From Sphingomonas paucimobilis NBRC 13935 (lineage in GTDB: Bacteria > Pseudomonadota > Alphaproteobacteria > Sphingomonadales > Sphingomonadaceae): a stretch of DNA of 64,000 nucleotides. The notes beneath the pieces were generated by a model, which saw only the letters and a program-made list of their open reading frames with translations, was not told the DNA's origin and made no database searches. This document shows positions 8,253-17,101 of this stretch, one piece after another; positions within the stretch are counted from its first letter, which is position 1, and the number at the start of each line of letters is the position of its first letter. The stretch covers positions 62,001 through 126,000 of the forward strand of contig NZ_BBJS01000036.1 of NCBI RefSeq assembly GCF_000739895.2. Reading direction: 5' to 3'. The position numbers and the translations under genes are program-made.

Positions 8253-9419
8253 TCACTCTCCAGAATGCGCCGCGACGGCACGCGGCTGGGTTGGGGTCGC
8301 GAGTTGCGCGGTCAGGGGTCGCTCGATCCAGCGATGGACCGCGAAGGCGAGGATCAGCGCGACACCGACCATGACGGCCACGAGCTGCCATCCCTCGGCC
8401 GCCCGCATCACGGGCAGCTTCTGTGCCAGCTTCTCCGTCAGGATCAGCGCGAAGGGGTGGAAGAGATAGAGTGAATAGGACGCATCCCCCACAAGCGCGG
8501 CGGGCAACAGGATACGCGGCATCACCGGCTCGGGCCCCAGCACCGCCGCCGCCAGCAGCATCGCGATCGGCAGCCCGGCACAGACCACGCGCGGCCAGTC
8601 ATTAGCGACGGTCACACCGACCGCGCCGTCAAAGATATGGAAGGGATCGGCGAGCAGCAGCGCGGCCCCGGCGGCCGCCAGCGCGAGCCGCACCATCGGT
8701 GGCAGGACGACGCCCCGCCCCAGCAGTGCCCCGACCGCCAGCCCCAGCCCGAAATCCAAGATGATCGGCCGCGTCCAGAACCACAGCCCAGACGGCCCCG
8801 GCACCACAGCGCCAATCCCCGTCGCCGCGACCAGCATCACGCCGATCGCCACCAGCGCCCGCCCGCGCGGCAGCGCCACGACGAAGGCGAACAGCGCATA
8901 GAAGAACATCTCGTAATTCAGCGTCCAGCCCAGATCGAAGACCGGAAAGAACCGCCCGTCGCCCCATGTGTTCGCCGGGACGAAGGTATAGGAAGCGAGG
9001 ATCGCCCGAGCGTCGGGAAAGGGATCGCCCCCCTTCAGCGTCGCCGCCGCGAGCAGTGCGAGAAAGAGGGTCGTGACCAGCCAGTAGAGCGGCACGATCC
9101 GCACCAGCCGCCGCCGCAGGAACTCCTCGTGCGCATTCCCCTGCCCGAACAAGCGGGTGGAGGCATGGACCATGATGAAGCCCGACAGGACGAAGAACAG
9201 GTCCACCCCCGCCCCCCATGGCATCAGTGTCGAGCGCGCGAAATGGTCGCCCCGCGCGGTTACGATTCCCGCCGCCGCGCTCTGGCTGTGACCGATCACG
9301 ACCATCAGCGCGGCCGCACCGCGCAAGGCCTGGACCGTCCAAAGCGTACGCGTCGACGGGGCCATGCCAACGGGGTGGACTATGGTCTCCCCTGCTTCTC
9401 CACCGCCCTTTTCGGTCAT
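8253..9419 (-). CDS. Acyltransferase 3 family membrane protein (OafA/ExoZ-like)
   Basis: A 388-residue inner-membrane acyltransferase, likely putting acetyl or another acyl group on the polysaccharide. It shows the family start motif VQALRGAAALMVVIGH with the catalytic-type His near residue 50, about ten membrane helices, the FFVLSGFIM motif, and a C-terminal LYLFHPFALIL segment. The start is uncertain: ATG 9419 is used here, with GTG 9434 and ATG 9365 as alternatives, none having a strong ribosome site. The region up to 9525 holds the divergent promoters towards the glycosyltransferase at 9526. Length is normal for the family. Confidence 0.85.
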   Translation of the reverse strand: MTEKGGGEAGETIVHPVGMAPSTRTLWTVQALRGAAALMVVIGHSQSAAAGIVTARGDHFARSTLMPWGAGVDLFFVLSGFIMVHASTRLFGQGNAHEEFLRRRLVRIVPLYWLVTTLFLALLAAATLKGGDPFPDARAILASYTFVPANTWGDGRFFPVFDLGWTLNYEMFFYALFAFVVALPRGRALVAIGVMLVAATGIGAVVPGPSGLWFWTRPIILDFGLGLAVGALLGRGVVLPPMVRLALAAAGAALLLADPFHIFDGAVGVTVANDWPRVVCAGLPIAMLLAAAVLGPEPVMPRILLPAALVGDASYSLYLFHPFALILTEKLAQKLPVMRAAEGWQLVAVMVGVALILAFAVHRWIERPLTAQLATPTQPRAVAAHSGE

Positions 9420-9525
9420 GCCGCATCCGATCACGACGCGCGCCCCGCGATCACGTCAAATGATGGAGTTGCCCTCGCTCGGCCTGTCTAGACCAGTCGC
9501 ATCACCGACATTTCGGAGAGGGCAG

Positions 9526-10650
9526 ATGAGGATTCTTCACATCGCCGAATCCGCGCAGGGCGGCGTCGGCACCTATCTGACCGAGATATTGTCCGATCAG
9601 GCACGCCGCTATGGCGGCGACCGGGTCCGCGCGCTGGTCCCAGCACAACATGCCGCACATCTGAGCGGGGTCGATCGCCGGCTGTTGATCCCGTGGCGAC
9701 GGCAGCACCGCTCGGTCCGCGGCATGATGTCGCTGGCCGGCGCGATCGCGAGCGCGGTAGAGCAGGTAAGGCCGACGATCGTCCATGCCCATTCCAGCTT
9801 TGCGGGTGCGGTGCTGCGGCTGTTGTACGGATCATGGCGGCGCGCGCCGTTCCGTATCGTCTATTGCCCGCATGGCTGGGCCTTCGACCGCCGTTCCTCG
9901 GCGTGGAAGCGCCGCGTGGTCGAGGGGGTCGAGCGCATCCTGGCGCCGGCCGCCGACCGCATCGTCCTGATCTCCGACCATGAACGGCGCGAGGGCGTGC
10001 GGATCGGCATCGATCCGGCCGCGCTGACCCTGGTGCTGAACGGCATCGCCGACCTGCACAGCGAACGCCCCGCGCGATGGCAGGACGATCGGGTGCGGGT
10101 GCTGTTCGTCGGGCGGCTCGACACGCAAAAGGGGTTCGACACGCTGCTCGACGCGGTCGAGCCCATTCAGGACCATGTCGCGGTGCGCGTCATCGGCAAG
10201 GCGGTGGCCGGCCCCGCCACCACCCCGCGCAAACGCAGCCCGCAGATCGAATATCTCGGCTGGCGATCGCTGTCCGAAGTCGCGACCGAGATCGCCGCCG
10301 CCGATGTCGTCGTCGTCCCCTCGCGCTGGGAAGGCTTCGGCCTCGTCGCGCTGGAGGCGATGTGCGGCGGCTGCGCGGTCGTCGCCTCCGATGTGGGGGG
10401 CCTGCGCGAGATCGTCGCCGATGGCGAGACGGGCTATCTCGTCCCCCCCGATCATCCGGAGCGGCTGATGCGCACGCTCGCCCGGCATGACCGCGCCACC
10501 TGGCAGGCGATGGGTGCCGCCGGACGCGCGCGCTACGAGGCGCGGTTCACCGCGCAGCGGATGAATGCCGAACTCGCCGCGCTCTATGCCGAATTGTCGC
10601 CGGTCGTGCGGGAAGAGCATGTGGCCACGCCGCTGGTCGCCCATGCGTAA
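9526..10650 (+). CDS. Glycosyltransferase family 4 protein
   Basis: A 374-residue GT-B glycosyltransferase. It begins MRILHIAESAQGGVGTYL, a classic GT4 start, has VRVLFVGRLDTQKGFDTLL at the beginning of the C-terminal domain, and the donor E-x7-E motif (EGFGLVALE) near residue 270. The start at 9526 is set by GGAGAGG 5-7 nt upstream. Its last 8 bp overlap the next glycosyltransferase, so they are translationally coupled. It resembles EpsD/EpsF-type exopolysaccharide transferases, but the sugar cannot be assigned. Confidence 0.88.
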   Translation: MRILHIAESAQGGVGTYLTEILSDQARRYGGDRVRALVPAQHAAHLSGVDRRLLIPWRRQHRSVRGMMSLAGAIASAVEQVRPTIVHAHSSFAGAVLRLLYGSWRRAPFRIVYCPHGWAFDRRSSAWKRRVVEGVERILAPAADRIVLISDHERREGVRIGIDPAALTLVLNGIADLHSERPARWQDDRVRVLFVGRLDTQKGFDTLLDAVEPIQDHVAVRVIGKAVAGPATTPRKRSPQIEYLGWRSLSEVATEIAAADVVVVPSRWEGFGLVALEAMCGGCAVVASDVGGLREIVADGETGYLVPPDHPERLMRTLARHDRATWQAMGAAGRARYEARFTAQRMNAELAALYAELSPVVREEHVATPLVAHA

Positions 10651-11905
10651 CGGGCGCATCGTCCTGCTCTCCGATTATATCGGTGGCGAGGGGCCGGGTA
10701 GCGGCGGGGCCGGCCATGCCGCGCTCGACAGCTACCGCGCGCTCAGGGCCGCGGGCGCGGATGTCCATGTCATGGCAGGGTTCGGTGAGCCGCCCGCGAT
10801 CGAGCCCGAGCGGTTCCGAGGACTGGGCGGCGCGGACCTGCGCGGCGGGGGCGCCGGCGCCATGCTGCGCGCCATCTACAACCCTGACGCCGGAGCAATG
10901 CTGTCTCGCGAAGTGGCGGGGCTTGATCCCGACACCACATTGATCGTGCTTCACCAATGGACCCGGTATCTGTCCCCGGCCGCCTTGCGAATCGCCAGCC
11001 GCTTTCCGATCATGATCTATATGCACGACTATTTCTGGGTCTGTCCCAACGGCATTTATTATGATTTCGCGGCCGGCCGCCCATGCGATCGGCGGCCGAT
11101 GCGGCGCCATTGCCTGACCAGCGATTGCGACCGCCAGGGCCGCCTGCCCAAGCTCGGCCGGCTGGCCAGGCACGCGATGCGCCACATGGCGACCGCGACC
11201 CGGCCGAGCCGCCGCCTGTTCCTGCATTTGTCCGAACATGCGCAACGGACCATCATGCCGCTGCTCCCCGAACAGCGCCATGCGGTGCTCCACAATCCCC
11301 TATCGCTCTCCGATATCGAGCCACCCCCCGCTCCGCCACCGACCTATGACGTGGGCTATTTCGGACGACTGGAGCAAGACAAGGGTGTCGAACTTCTGGT
11401 CGAGGCACTGCGCGAGACGGGACGTACCGGCCTGTTCGTTGGCCAGGGTTCGCTGGAACCGCTGCTGCACGCCACGCCCGGCATCACCCACCGATCCTGG
11501 CAACCGCGCGAGACGATGGCGGCGGCGATGCGATCCTGCCGCGTCGTCGTCCTGCCCTCGCTCTGGAACGAGACCTGGGGGCTGATCATCGCCGAGGCGA
11601 TGGCCGCGGGCGTAACGGTGCTGGTGTCGTCGCGCGCCGGTTCGTCCGAACTGGTCCGTCGCTTTGGCGGGGGACAGATGTTCGATCCCGGGCAGACCGG
11701 CAGCTTGGCGGCGAGCCTGCGCCAGATGCTGGGGGCGCCCCCCTCGCCCACCCGGCAACATGGCGCGCTTCGCCGCTTCCTGTCTCCCGAACGCCATGCC
11801 GCGCGCATCATGGGGCTGGCGGAGAGTCACTTCGGGCTGAGCCTGCGGAGTGACGACCGCCGTGTCAGGACGTCAGCACCTCACTCAGTATCCCGGCCAG
11901 CCTGA
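10643..11905 (+). CDS. Glycosyltransferase family 4 protein
   Basis: A 420-residue GT4-like enzyme. It begins RNGRIVLLSDYIGGEG, carries a Cys/His-rich segment (CDRRPMRRHCLTSDCDRQG, about residues 150-170) common in one subgroup of EPS/LPS transferases, then DVGYFGRLEQDKGVELL and the donor E-x7-E motif (ETWGLIIAE). The ATG at 10643 overlaps the previous gene by 8 bp. The 3' end runs 41 bp into the convergent glycosyltransferase gene ending at 11865, so the extreme C-terminus may carry little function. Role: addition of a sugar to the repeat unit. Confidence 0.85.
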   Translation: MRNGRIVLLSDYIGGEGPGSGGAGHAALDSYRALRAAGADVHVMAGFGEPPAIEPERFRGLGGADLRGGGAGAMLRAIYNPDAGAMLSREVAGLDPDTTLIVLHQWTRYLSPAALRIASRFPIMIYMHDYFWVCPNGIYYDFAAGRPCDRRPMRRHCLTSDCDRQGRLPKLGRLARHAMRHMATATRPSRRLFLHLSEHAQRTIMPLLPEQRHAVLHNPLSLSDIEPPPAPPPTYDVGYFGRLEQDKGVELLVEALRETGRTGLFVGQGSLEPLLHATPGITHRSWQPRETMAAAMRSCRVVVLPSLWNETWGLIIAEAMAAGVTVLVSSRAGSSELVRRFGGGQMFDPGQTGSLAASLRQMLGAPPSPTRQHGALRRFLSPERHAARIMGLAESHFGLSLRSDDRRVRTSAPHSVSRPA

Positions 11906-13004
11906 CGCCCGCCGCCGCCCAGGTGAAATGGCCGGCACGCGCGCGACCGGCGGCGACTTTGGCGGCACGTACCTCACGATTACCCAGCACCAGGACGCCG
12001 CCGATCCATTCGCCGATATCGTCCATCCCGGCATAGACGACGGCGTCGCGGCATACTTCCGGAATGGCCCCCGCCGGGGCCGCGACGACCGGGCAGCCGC
12101 ACAGCATCGCCTCGACCGGCGGCAGACCGAAACCCTCTGTCCGTGAAGGGTAGAGCAGGCAATGCGCCCCTTCGTACAGGGCACGCAGGCCGCTATCATC
12201 GACCCCGCCGACGAACACCACGCCCGGCGGCGGCCGCAGTCCTGCCGCCTCGAGCACCGCCCGCGACGGCCCGACCACGACCAGTGGCATCGCGGCCAGA
12301 CGCGGATCGGCAAAGGCGGTGAAGACGGCCGCGACATTCTTGTACGCCGAGGTCGAGCCGAAGATCAGGCCATAGGAGCCGGGCGCCAGGCCATGCCTGT
12401 CCAGCACGCTTCGGTCGGCGGGCACGTCCAGAATATGGTCCGCGCCATTATGCAGCACCTGCGTCTGCGCGGGCGACGCGATGCCGAACGTCGCCAGGCT
12501 GTCGCGCGCATAATCGGACACGGTCAGGACCACCCGGCTCGACCGCGCGCCCCACGGCACGAGCAGGCGATAGCCCCACCGCAATTTGGGCGAATAGCTT
12601 TCGGGCGACAGCAGGAATTGTGCATCATGTACCATCGTCACCTTGCGCCCATGCCAGCCTGGGGCGAGATTGGCGAAGCTGGCCAGCGCCCCGCGCCGCG
12701 CCGCAACGGGCAGGATCATCTGCTCCCAGAATTGGCTAGCGCCATAACGCTGCGGCATCGGTGTGATCGCGGCGAAGCGCGGCGCCCAGTTGGCGCGTCT
12801 GGGCAGCAGCAACCGCATGTCCCATCCCGCCGGCGCGGCCCCCGCCACCGCCAGCGCGTCCAGTTCGCGCAACAGCCGATCCGCGACCCGATGAACCCCG
12901 TTGGTCTTCCCCGAATAGAATTTGCCGTTGAAGAACAGGCACGGCCGGTCGGATCGCGTACCGTTTCGGAAGAGCGCATCGCGGGGAAGGGATTGCAAAG
13001 CCAT
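11865..13004 (-). CDS. Glycosyltransferase family 4 (mannosyltransferase-like) protein
   Basis: A 379-residue GT4 protein of the kind often annotated as mannosyltransferase. The features are GVHRVADRLLREL near the N-terminus, MVHDAQFLLSPESYSP in the acceptor domain, YGLIFGSTSAYKN at the start of the donor domain, YPSRTEGFGLPPVEAM with the E-x7-E pattern, and CGCPVVAAPAGAIPEV. ATG 13004 follows GGCGGGG; GTG at 13025 is an alternative start. It is divergent from the NRPS-like gene at 13126 across a ~120-bp gap that should hold both promoters. Confidence 0.86.
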   Translation of the reverse strand: MALQSLPRDALFRNGTRSDRPCLFFNGKFYSGKTNGVHRVADRLLRELDALAVAGAAPAGWDMRLLLPRRANWAPRFAAITPMPQRYGASQFWEQMILPVAARRGALASFANLAPGWHGRKVTMVHDAQFLLSPESYSPKLRWGYRLLVPWGARSSRVVLTVSDYARDSLATFGIASPAQTQVLHNGADHILDVPADRSVLDRHGLAPGSYGLIFGSTSAYKNVAAVFTAFADPRLAAMPLVVVGPSRAVLEAAGLRPPPGVVFVGGVDDSGLRALYEGAHCLLYPSRTEGFGLPPVEAMLCGCPVVAAPAGAIPEVCRDAVVYAGMDDIGEWIGGVLVLGNREVRAAKVAAGRARAGHFTWAAAGVRLAGILSEVLTS

Positions 13005-13125
13005 ATCCCCGCCTAGCCGCCGCACTCCTCGGTCAATTCATCATTCGACATATCGCCGCACACCCGAATCGCCCGAAGATCGGTCCAGCGGTCGAAACCG
13101 GACCGGCCACAGGGGAGAGACGACG

Positions 13126-15654
13126 GTGCTGCGCCAGGAAGAGACGACCGCCTATGTCCCCAAACGGGGGTGGCACGCGCTTCCCGATATCTTCGCCCGT
13201 CACGCCTGGTGCGATCCCGACGCCCCGGCGGTCGAAGCACGCGGGCAGCGGCGCAGCTATGGCGAACTGGCGGCGCGTGTCGACCAGTTGGCGGCGCGGC
13301 TGGCCTATCTGGTGGCCGACGATCATCCCTTGATCGGTCTGTGCCTGTCGCGCGATGTCGATCTGCCCGCCTGGCTGCTCGCGGTGCTGAAGATCGGTGC
13401 GGCCTATCTACCGATCGATCCCGCGACCCCGCCCAACCGTCTGGCGCATATCATGGAGGATGCGCGCCCCGCCCTGATCATCGCCAATCGCTGCTATGGC
13501 GATATCATCGCCGATCTGGGGATACCGGTGATGATCGCCGAGGAGGAAGGCGATCCCGTCATGATGGTCCCGACCCCAGCGATCACCTCCTCGACGCTCG
13601 CCTATGTCATCTTCACCTCCGGTTCGACCGGCCGGCCTAAGGGCGTGGAGATCGAACATGGCGCGCTCGTCGCACTGCTGGCGACCATGGCGGCGAGCCC
13701 GGGCTTTCGCGCGAATGAGAAGATGCTGGGGATCACCCGGCTCAGCTTCGATCTGTCCGTGCCGGACCTGTTCCTGCCCTTCTATGTCGGCGGATCGCTG
13801 GCGCTGATCGATCTCGAGGAGGCTGCCGATCCCACACGGCTCGCCGCTGCGCTCGATCGGCATCGCCCCGACCTGGTGCAGGCGACACCCTCCACCTGGC
13901 GGGCACTGGTCGAACAGGGTTGGAGCGGGCTGCCAGGCTTGCGCATCCTGGCGGGCGGGGAAACGCTGACCCGTTCGCTCGCCGACCGATTGCTGCTACG
14001 CTGCGACGAGTTGTGGAATATCTATGGGCCGACCGAAACGACCGTGTGGTCGACCGCCTGCCGCGTGACCCCTAGCCATGACGCGATCCCGATCGGCTGG
14101 CCGATGAGCGGCATCACCGTGTACGTCACCGACGTCGATCTGAAACCCGTGCCGCCCGGCCAGGTGGGTGAGATCGTCATCGGCGGGCCGGGTGTCGCGC
14201 GCGGCTATCGCAATCGCCCCGACCTCACCACCGAGCGCTTCGTGCGCCTAGCCGACGGGGCGCGGGTCTATCGCACCGGCGATCTTGGCCGGTTTGACGA
14301 ACGCGGCGCGCTTTATTGCCTGGGGCGGATCGACGATCAGGTGAAGGTGCGCGGCTTTCGCATCGAACTGGGCGATGTCGAGGCGGCACTGTCGCTCCAC
14401 CCCGGCGTCGTCTGGAGCGCGGTGCGGCTCTGGACCGATCCTTCGGGCGAGGCGCTGCTGGTTGGCTATGTCGTACCGCGCGACAGATCGCTCGGCCCCC
14501 GCGAGATCAAGGCGTTCCTGGCCGGTCACCTGCCCGCCTATATGATCCCCGACCGGATCGTGACGCTGTCGGCCATGCCGCTGACGCCCAATGGCAAGAT
14601 CGACCGCGCCGCGCTGCCCGACCCTGCTGCGGAAGGACGCCCAACCATCGCACAGCATGCGGCCGACGCAATCGATCGGCGGCTGGCGGCGATCTGGAGC
14701 GATCTGCTCAATATCGGCGCGATCGCCGCGGAGGATGATTTCTTCGACCTGGGGGGCTATTCGCTGATGACCGTGCGGCTGGCCCGCCGGATCGAGGCGG
14801 CGTTCGGCGTCCGTCTCGCACTGATCGACCTGATGCGACATTCCACGCTGTCCGACATGGCGGCGCGCATCGCGCTGGGCGAGCAGCCCGCCGATCGGAC
14901 GATGACGCTGTTCAATCCCGAGGGGCGGCGGACGCCGCTCTTCTGGCTCGATACCGGGCCGCTGATGCGCAACATCCTGCGCGACCTATCCGCCGACCAG
15001 CCGGTGCTGGCGCTCAATATCGATCCGCACGACGAAGACGCGCTCGGCTCAGGCACGCTGTCGATCACGGCAGTCGCGGCGCGGCTCAAGGAGCATCTGC
15101 TGGCGGCCTATCCCATCGGCGCGCTGAATCTGGGCGGATGGTGCCGCTGGGGAATCGTCGCCTATGAATTGGCGCAACAACTGGCCGCACAAGGGCGCGA
15201 GGTTCGCCTGCTTGCCCTTCTCGACGCCGAATGTCCCCGGCAGGGCGTGGGGCAGCGGCTCCGGAGGCAGATGCGCCAAATGCTCCACCGCATCGGGACC
15301 GTCCAACACGAGAAGGCCAGTTTCAGCCAGCGGGTCGAACATGCGACCCACAGCTATGCAGCCGCTCTTTACGCCGGTGACGTGCTGTTGCTGCAGCCCA
15401 CCGCCCGGCGCACGAATGCCGGCTGGAATGCCGTCGTGCGCGGCGCGTTGACGGTCGAGCTCATCCCCGGCGACCATGAGACGATGATGCGGGGCAGCGC
15501 CGCGCCCATGCTCGCCTCCGCGCTGAACACCGCGCTTGCATCCACGCAGCACCGCCCGGCCATACTCCCGGAGGTCAGGTCGCCTGTCCCCGTCCCGCTC
15601 CTACAGCCCCGTGCGATCCCGGCCGCCGGGGAACGCCGGTGCCAGTCCAGTTAA
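13126..15654 (+). CDS. NRPS-like single-module protein: adenylation - carrier - thioesterase (Cys nucleophile)
   Basis: An 842-residue cytoplasmic enzyme expected to activate one amino acid as an adenylate, load it on its own phosphopantetheine arm and release or transfer it. The start is GTG 13126 with GGGGAGAG 8 nt upstream. The adenylation domain (about 20-500) has the TSGSTGRPKG loop near 164, RLSFDLSV, YGPTETT and the NGKIDR lysine near 490. The Asp in FDLSV sits where amino-acid-activating domains bind the alpha-amino group. The carrier site is DLGGYSL with Ser546. The C-terminal alpha/beta-hydrolase thioesterase (about 600-842) has Asp700 (LLDAE), His784 (GDHET) and GGWCRWG at the nucleophile elbow, so Cys673 replaces the usual Ser. 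There is no condensation domain. Lying inside a polysaccharide locus, it might supply an aminoacyl decoration; that is inference. Confidence 0.85.
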   Translation: MLRQEETTAYVPKRGWHALPDIFARHAWCDPDAPAVEARGQRRSYGELAARVDQLAARLAYLVADDHPLIGLCLSRDVDLPAWLLAVLKIGAAYLPIDPATPPNRLAHIMEDARPALIIANRCYGDIIADLGIPVMIAEEEGDPVMMVPTPAITSSTLAYVIFTSGSTGRPKGVEIEHGALVALLATMAASPGFRANEKMLGITRLSFDLSVPDLFLPFYVGGSLALIDLEEAADPTRLAAALDRHRPDLVQATPSTWRALVEQGWSGLPGLRILAGGETLTRSLADRLLLRCDELWNIYGPTETTVWSTACRVTPSHDAIPIGWPMSGITVYVTDVDLKPVPPGQVGEIVIGGPGVARGYRNRPDLTTERFVRLADGARVYRTGDLGRFDERGALYCLGRIDDQVKVRGFRIELGDVEAALSLHPGVVWSAVRLWTDPSGEALLVGYVVPRDRSLGPREIKAFLAGHLPAYMIPDRIVTLSAMPLTPNGKIDRAALPDPAAEGRPTIAQHAADAIDRRLAAIWSDLLNIGAIAAEDDFFDLGGYSLMTVRLARRIEAAFGVRLALIDLMRHSTLSDMAARIALGEQPADRTMTLFNPEGRRTPLFWLDTGPLMRNILRDLSADQPVLALNIDPHDEDALGSGTLSITAVAARLKEHLLAAYPIGALNLGGWCRWGIVAYELAQQLAAQGREVRLLALLDAECPRQGVGQRLRRQMRQMLHRIGTVQHEKASFSQRVEHATHSYAAALYAGDVLLLQPTARRTNAGWNAVVRGALTVELIPGDHETMMRGSAAPMLASALNTALASTQHRPAILPEVRSPVPVPLLQPRAIPAAGERRCQSS

Positions 15655-15670
15655 GGGGGGCCGCTACCGG

Positions 15671-17101
15671 CTAGATGGCGGCCGACCACCCTCCGCCCAA
15701 CGCCCGGATCAATGCGACGCCCGCCATCAGCCGCCGGTTCTCGAGCGCCAGCGCCGCCTGCCGGTCGTGCAAGGCGCTCTCTTGCGCGGTCGCGACGTCG
15801 AGATAGGTGGCCGCCCCCTTGATATAACGATCGAGCGCGATCTGTTCGGTGCGGGTAGCGGAGGCGACCGCCTGGTCCTGCGCCGCTTGCGCCTCGCCCA
15901 GATGGTGCAGCGTGGCGAGCGCGTCCTCGACATCCTGGAATGCGCCCAGCGCATGGGTGCGGTAATCGGCCATCGCGCCGTTCCAGTCGGCGCGCGCGGC
16001 GGCGACCTCGGCACGACGCTTGCCGCCATCGAACAGGTTCAGGATCGCCCCCGGCCCGATCGCCCAGAACAGGTTGGGCGCTGCGACCAGTCCGGCGAGC
16101 GCGGTGCTTTGAAAGCCCCCCGCCCCGCCCAGCGTAATCTGCGGGAAGAACGCCGCCTTGGCGACGCCGATGCGCGCATTGGCTGCCGCCATCCGCCGCT
16201 CCGCCGCCGCGACATCGGGACGGCGGGCAAGCAGGGTCGAGGGCAGGCCGATAGGAATGGCGGGCAAGGTCATTACACCGTCGCGGTGCGGGATCGAGAA
16301 GGTCGAGGCGGGCTGTCCGACCAGGCTGGCGATGGCATGTTCGGTGATCGCGCGCGCAGCCTCCGTCTCGGCATATTGCGCCCGCGCCTCGCCCAGCAAC
16401 GCGCCGGCGCGGCCGACATCCATGCCGGTCGCGATCCCGCCCCGGAAGCGGTTGTGGGTCAGCGCATCGGCCTTGGCAAAGGCCATGATCGTCTGGGTCA
16501 GCAACGCCAATTGCTGGTCCTGTCCGCGCAACTGCACGAAATCGGTGGCCAGTTGCCCTTGCAGTGCCAGCTTCACCGCCGCCAGATCGTCGCGGCTCGC
16601 CTCGGCCAGCGCACGGCCCGAGGCGACCGAGTTGCGCACCCGGCCCCATAGGTCCGCCTCATAGGAAATATCGCCGCCCAGCGTCGCGGCGGTATAGAAA
16701 TCGGGCTGGTTGCCACCGCGCAGCGGTCGCTCGCCCGACTGACGGTTGCGGATCAAACCGGGGGTCAGTTCGACATGCGGGAACAGTCCGGACCGTGCCC
16801 CTGCCAGCGTCGCTCGGGCTAGGTCATAGCGTGCCAAGGCGGCCGCCAGCGTCGGACTGTCGGCATCGATCCGCGCTTCCAATTGATTGAGCGTCGGATC
16901 GCCGAAGCCGGTCCACCAATCGCCGCGCGGCGCGGTGGTCAGCGCCCCAGCCGGTTTCCAGATGGAGGCGCTGGCCGAGAACGCTTCCTTGAACGCGGGC
17001 GGCGTGGGCATGGCGGGCGGGTGATAGGCGGGTGCCATGGAGCAGCCACCGAGCAGCCCCAGCGCCGCCCCCGCCAGCCAGCGGCACAGGTGCTTAGCCA
17101 T
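15671..17101 (-). CDS. Outer-membrane efflux lipoprotein (NodT/OprM family)
   Basis: The TolC-like outer-membrane channel of the adjacent RND pump. The 476-residue product has a lipoprotein signal with lipobox LLGGC (Cys20), then two OEP repeats: WWTGFGDPTLNQLEARI near residue 60 and LLARRPDVAAAERRM near residue 285 are family hallmarks. ATG 17101 overlaps the adaptor gene by 8 bp (ATGGCTAA), so the two are translationally coupled. It is the last gene of the operon pump - adaptor - channel and ends 16 bp from the convergent NRPS-like gene. Confidence 0.9.
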   Translation of the reverse strand: MAKHLCRWLAGAALGLLGGCSMAPAYHPPAMPTPPAFKEAFSASASIWKPAGALTTAPRGDWWTGFGDPTLNQLEARIDADSPTLAAALARYDLARATLAGARSGLFPHVELTPGLIRNRQSGERPLRGGNQPDFYTAATLGGDISYEADLWGRVRNSVASGRALAEASRDDLAAVKLALQGQLATDFVQLRGQDQQLALLTQTIMAFAKADALTHNRFRGGIATGMDVGRAGALLGEARAQYAETEAARAITEHAIASLVGQPASTFSIPHRDGVMTLPAIPIGLPSTLLARRPDVAAAERRMAAANARIGVAKAAFFPQITLGGAGGFQSTALAGLVAAPNLFWAIGPGAILNLFDGGKRRAEVAAARADWNGAMADYRTHALGAFQDVEDALATLHHLGEAQAAQDQAVASATRTEQIALDRYIKGAATYLDVATAQESALHDRQAALALENRRLMAGVALIRALGGGWSAAI

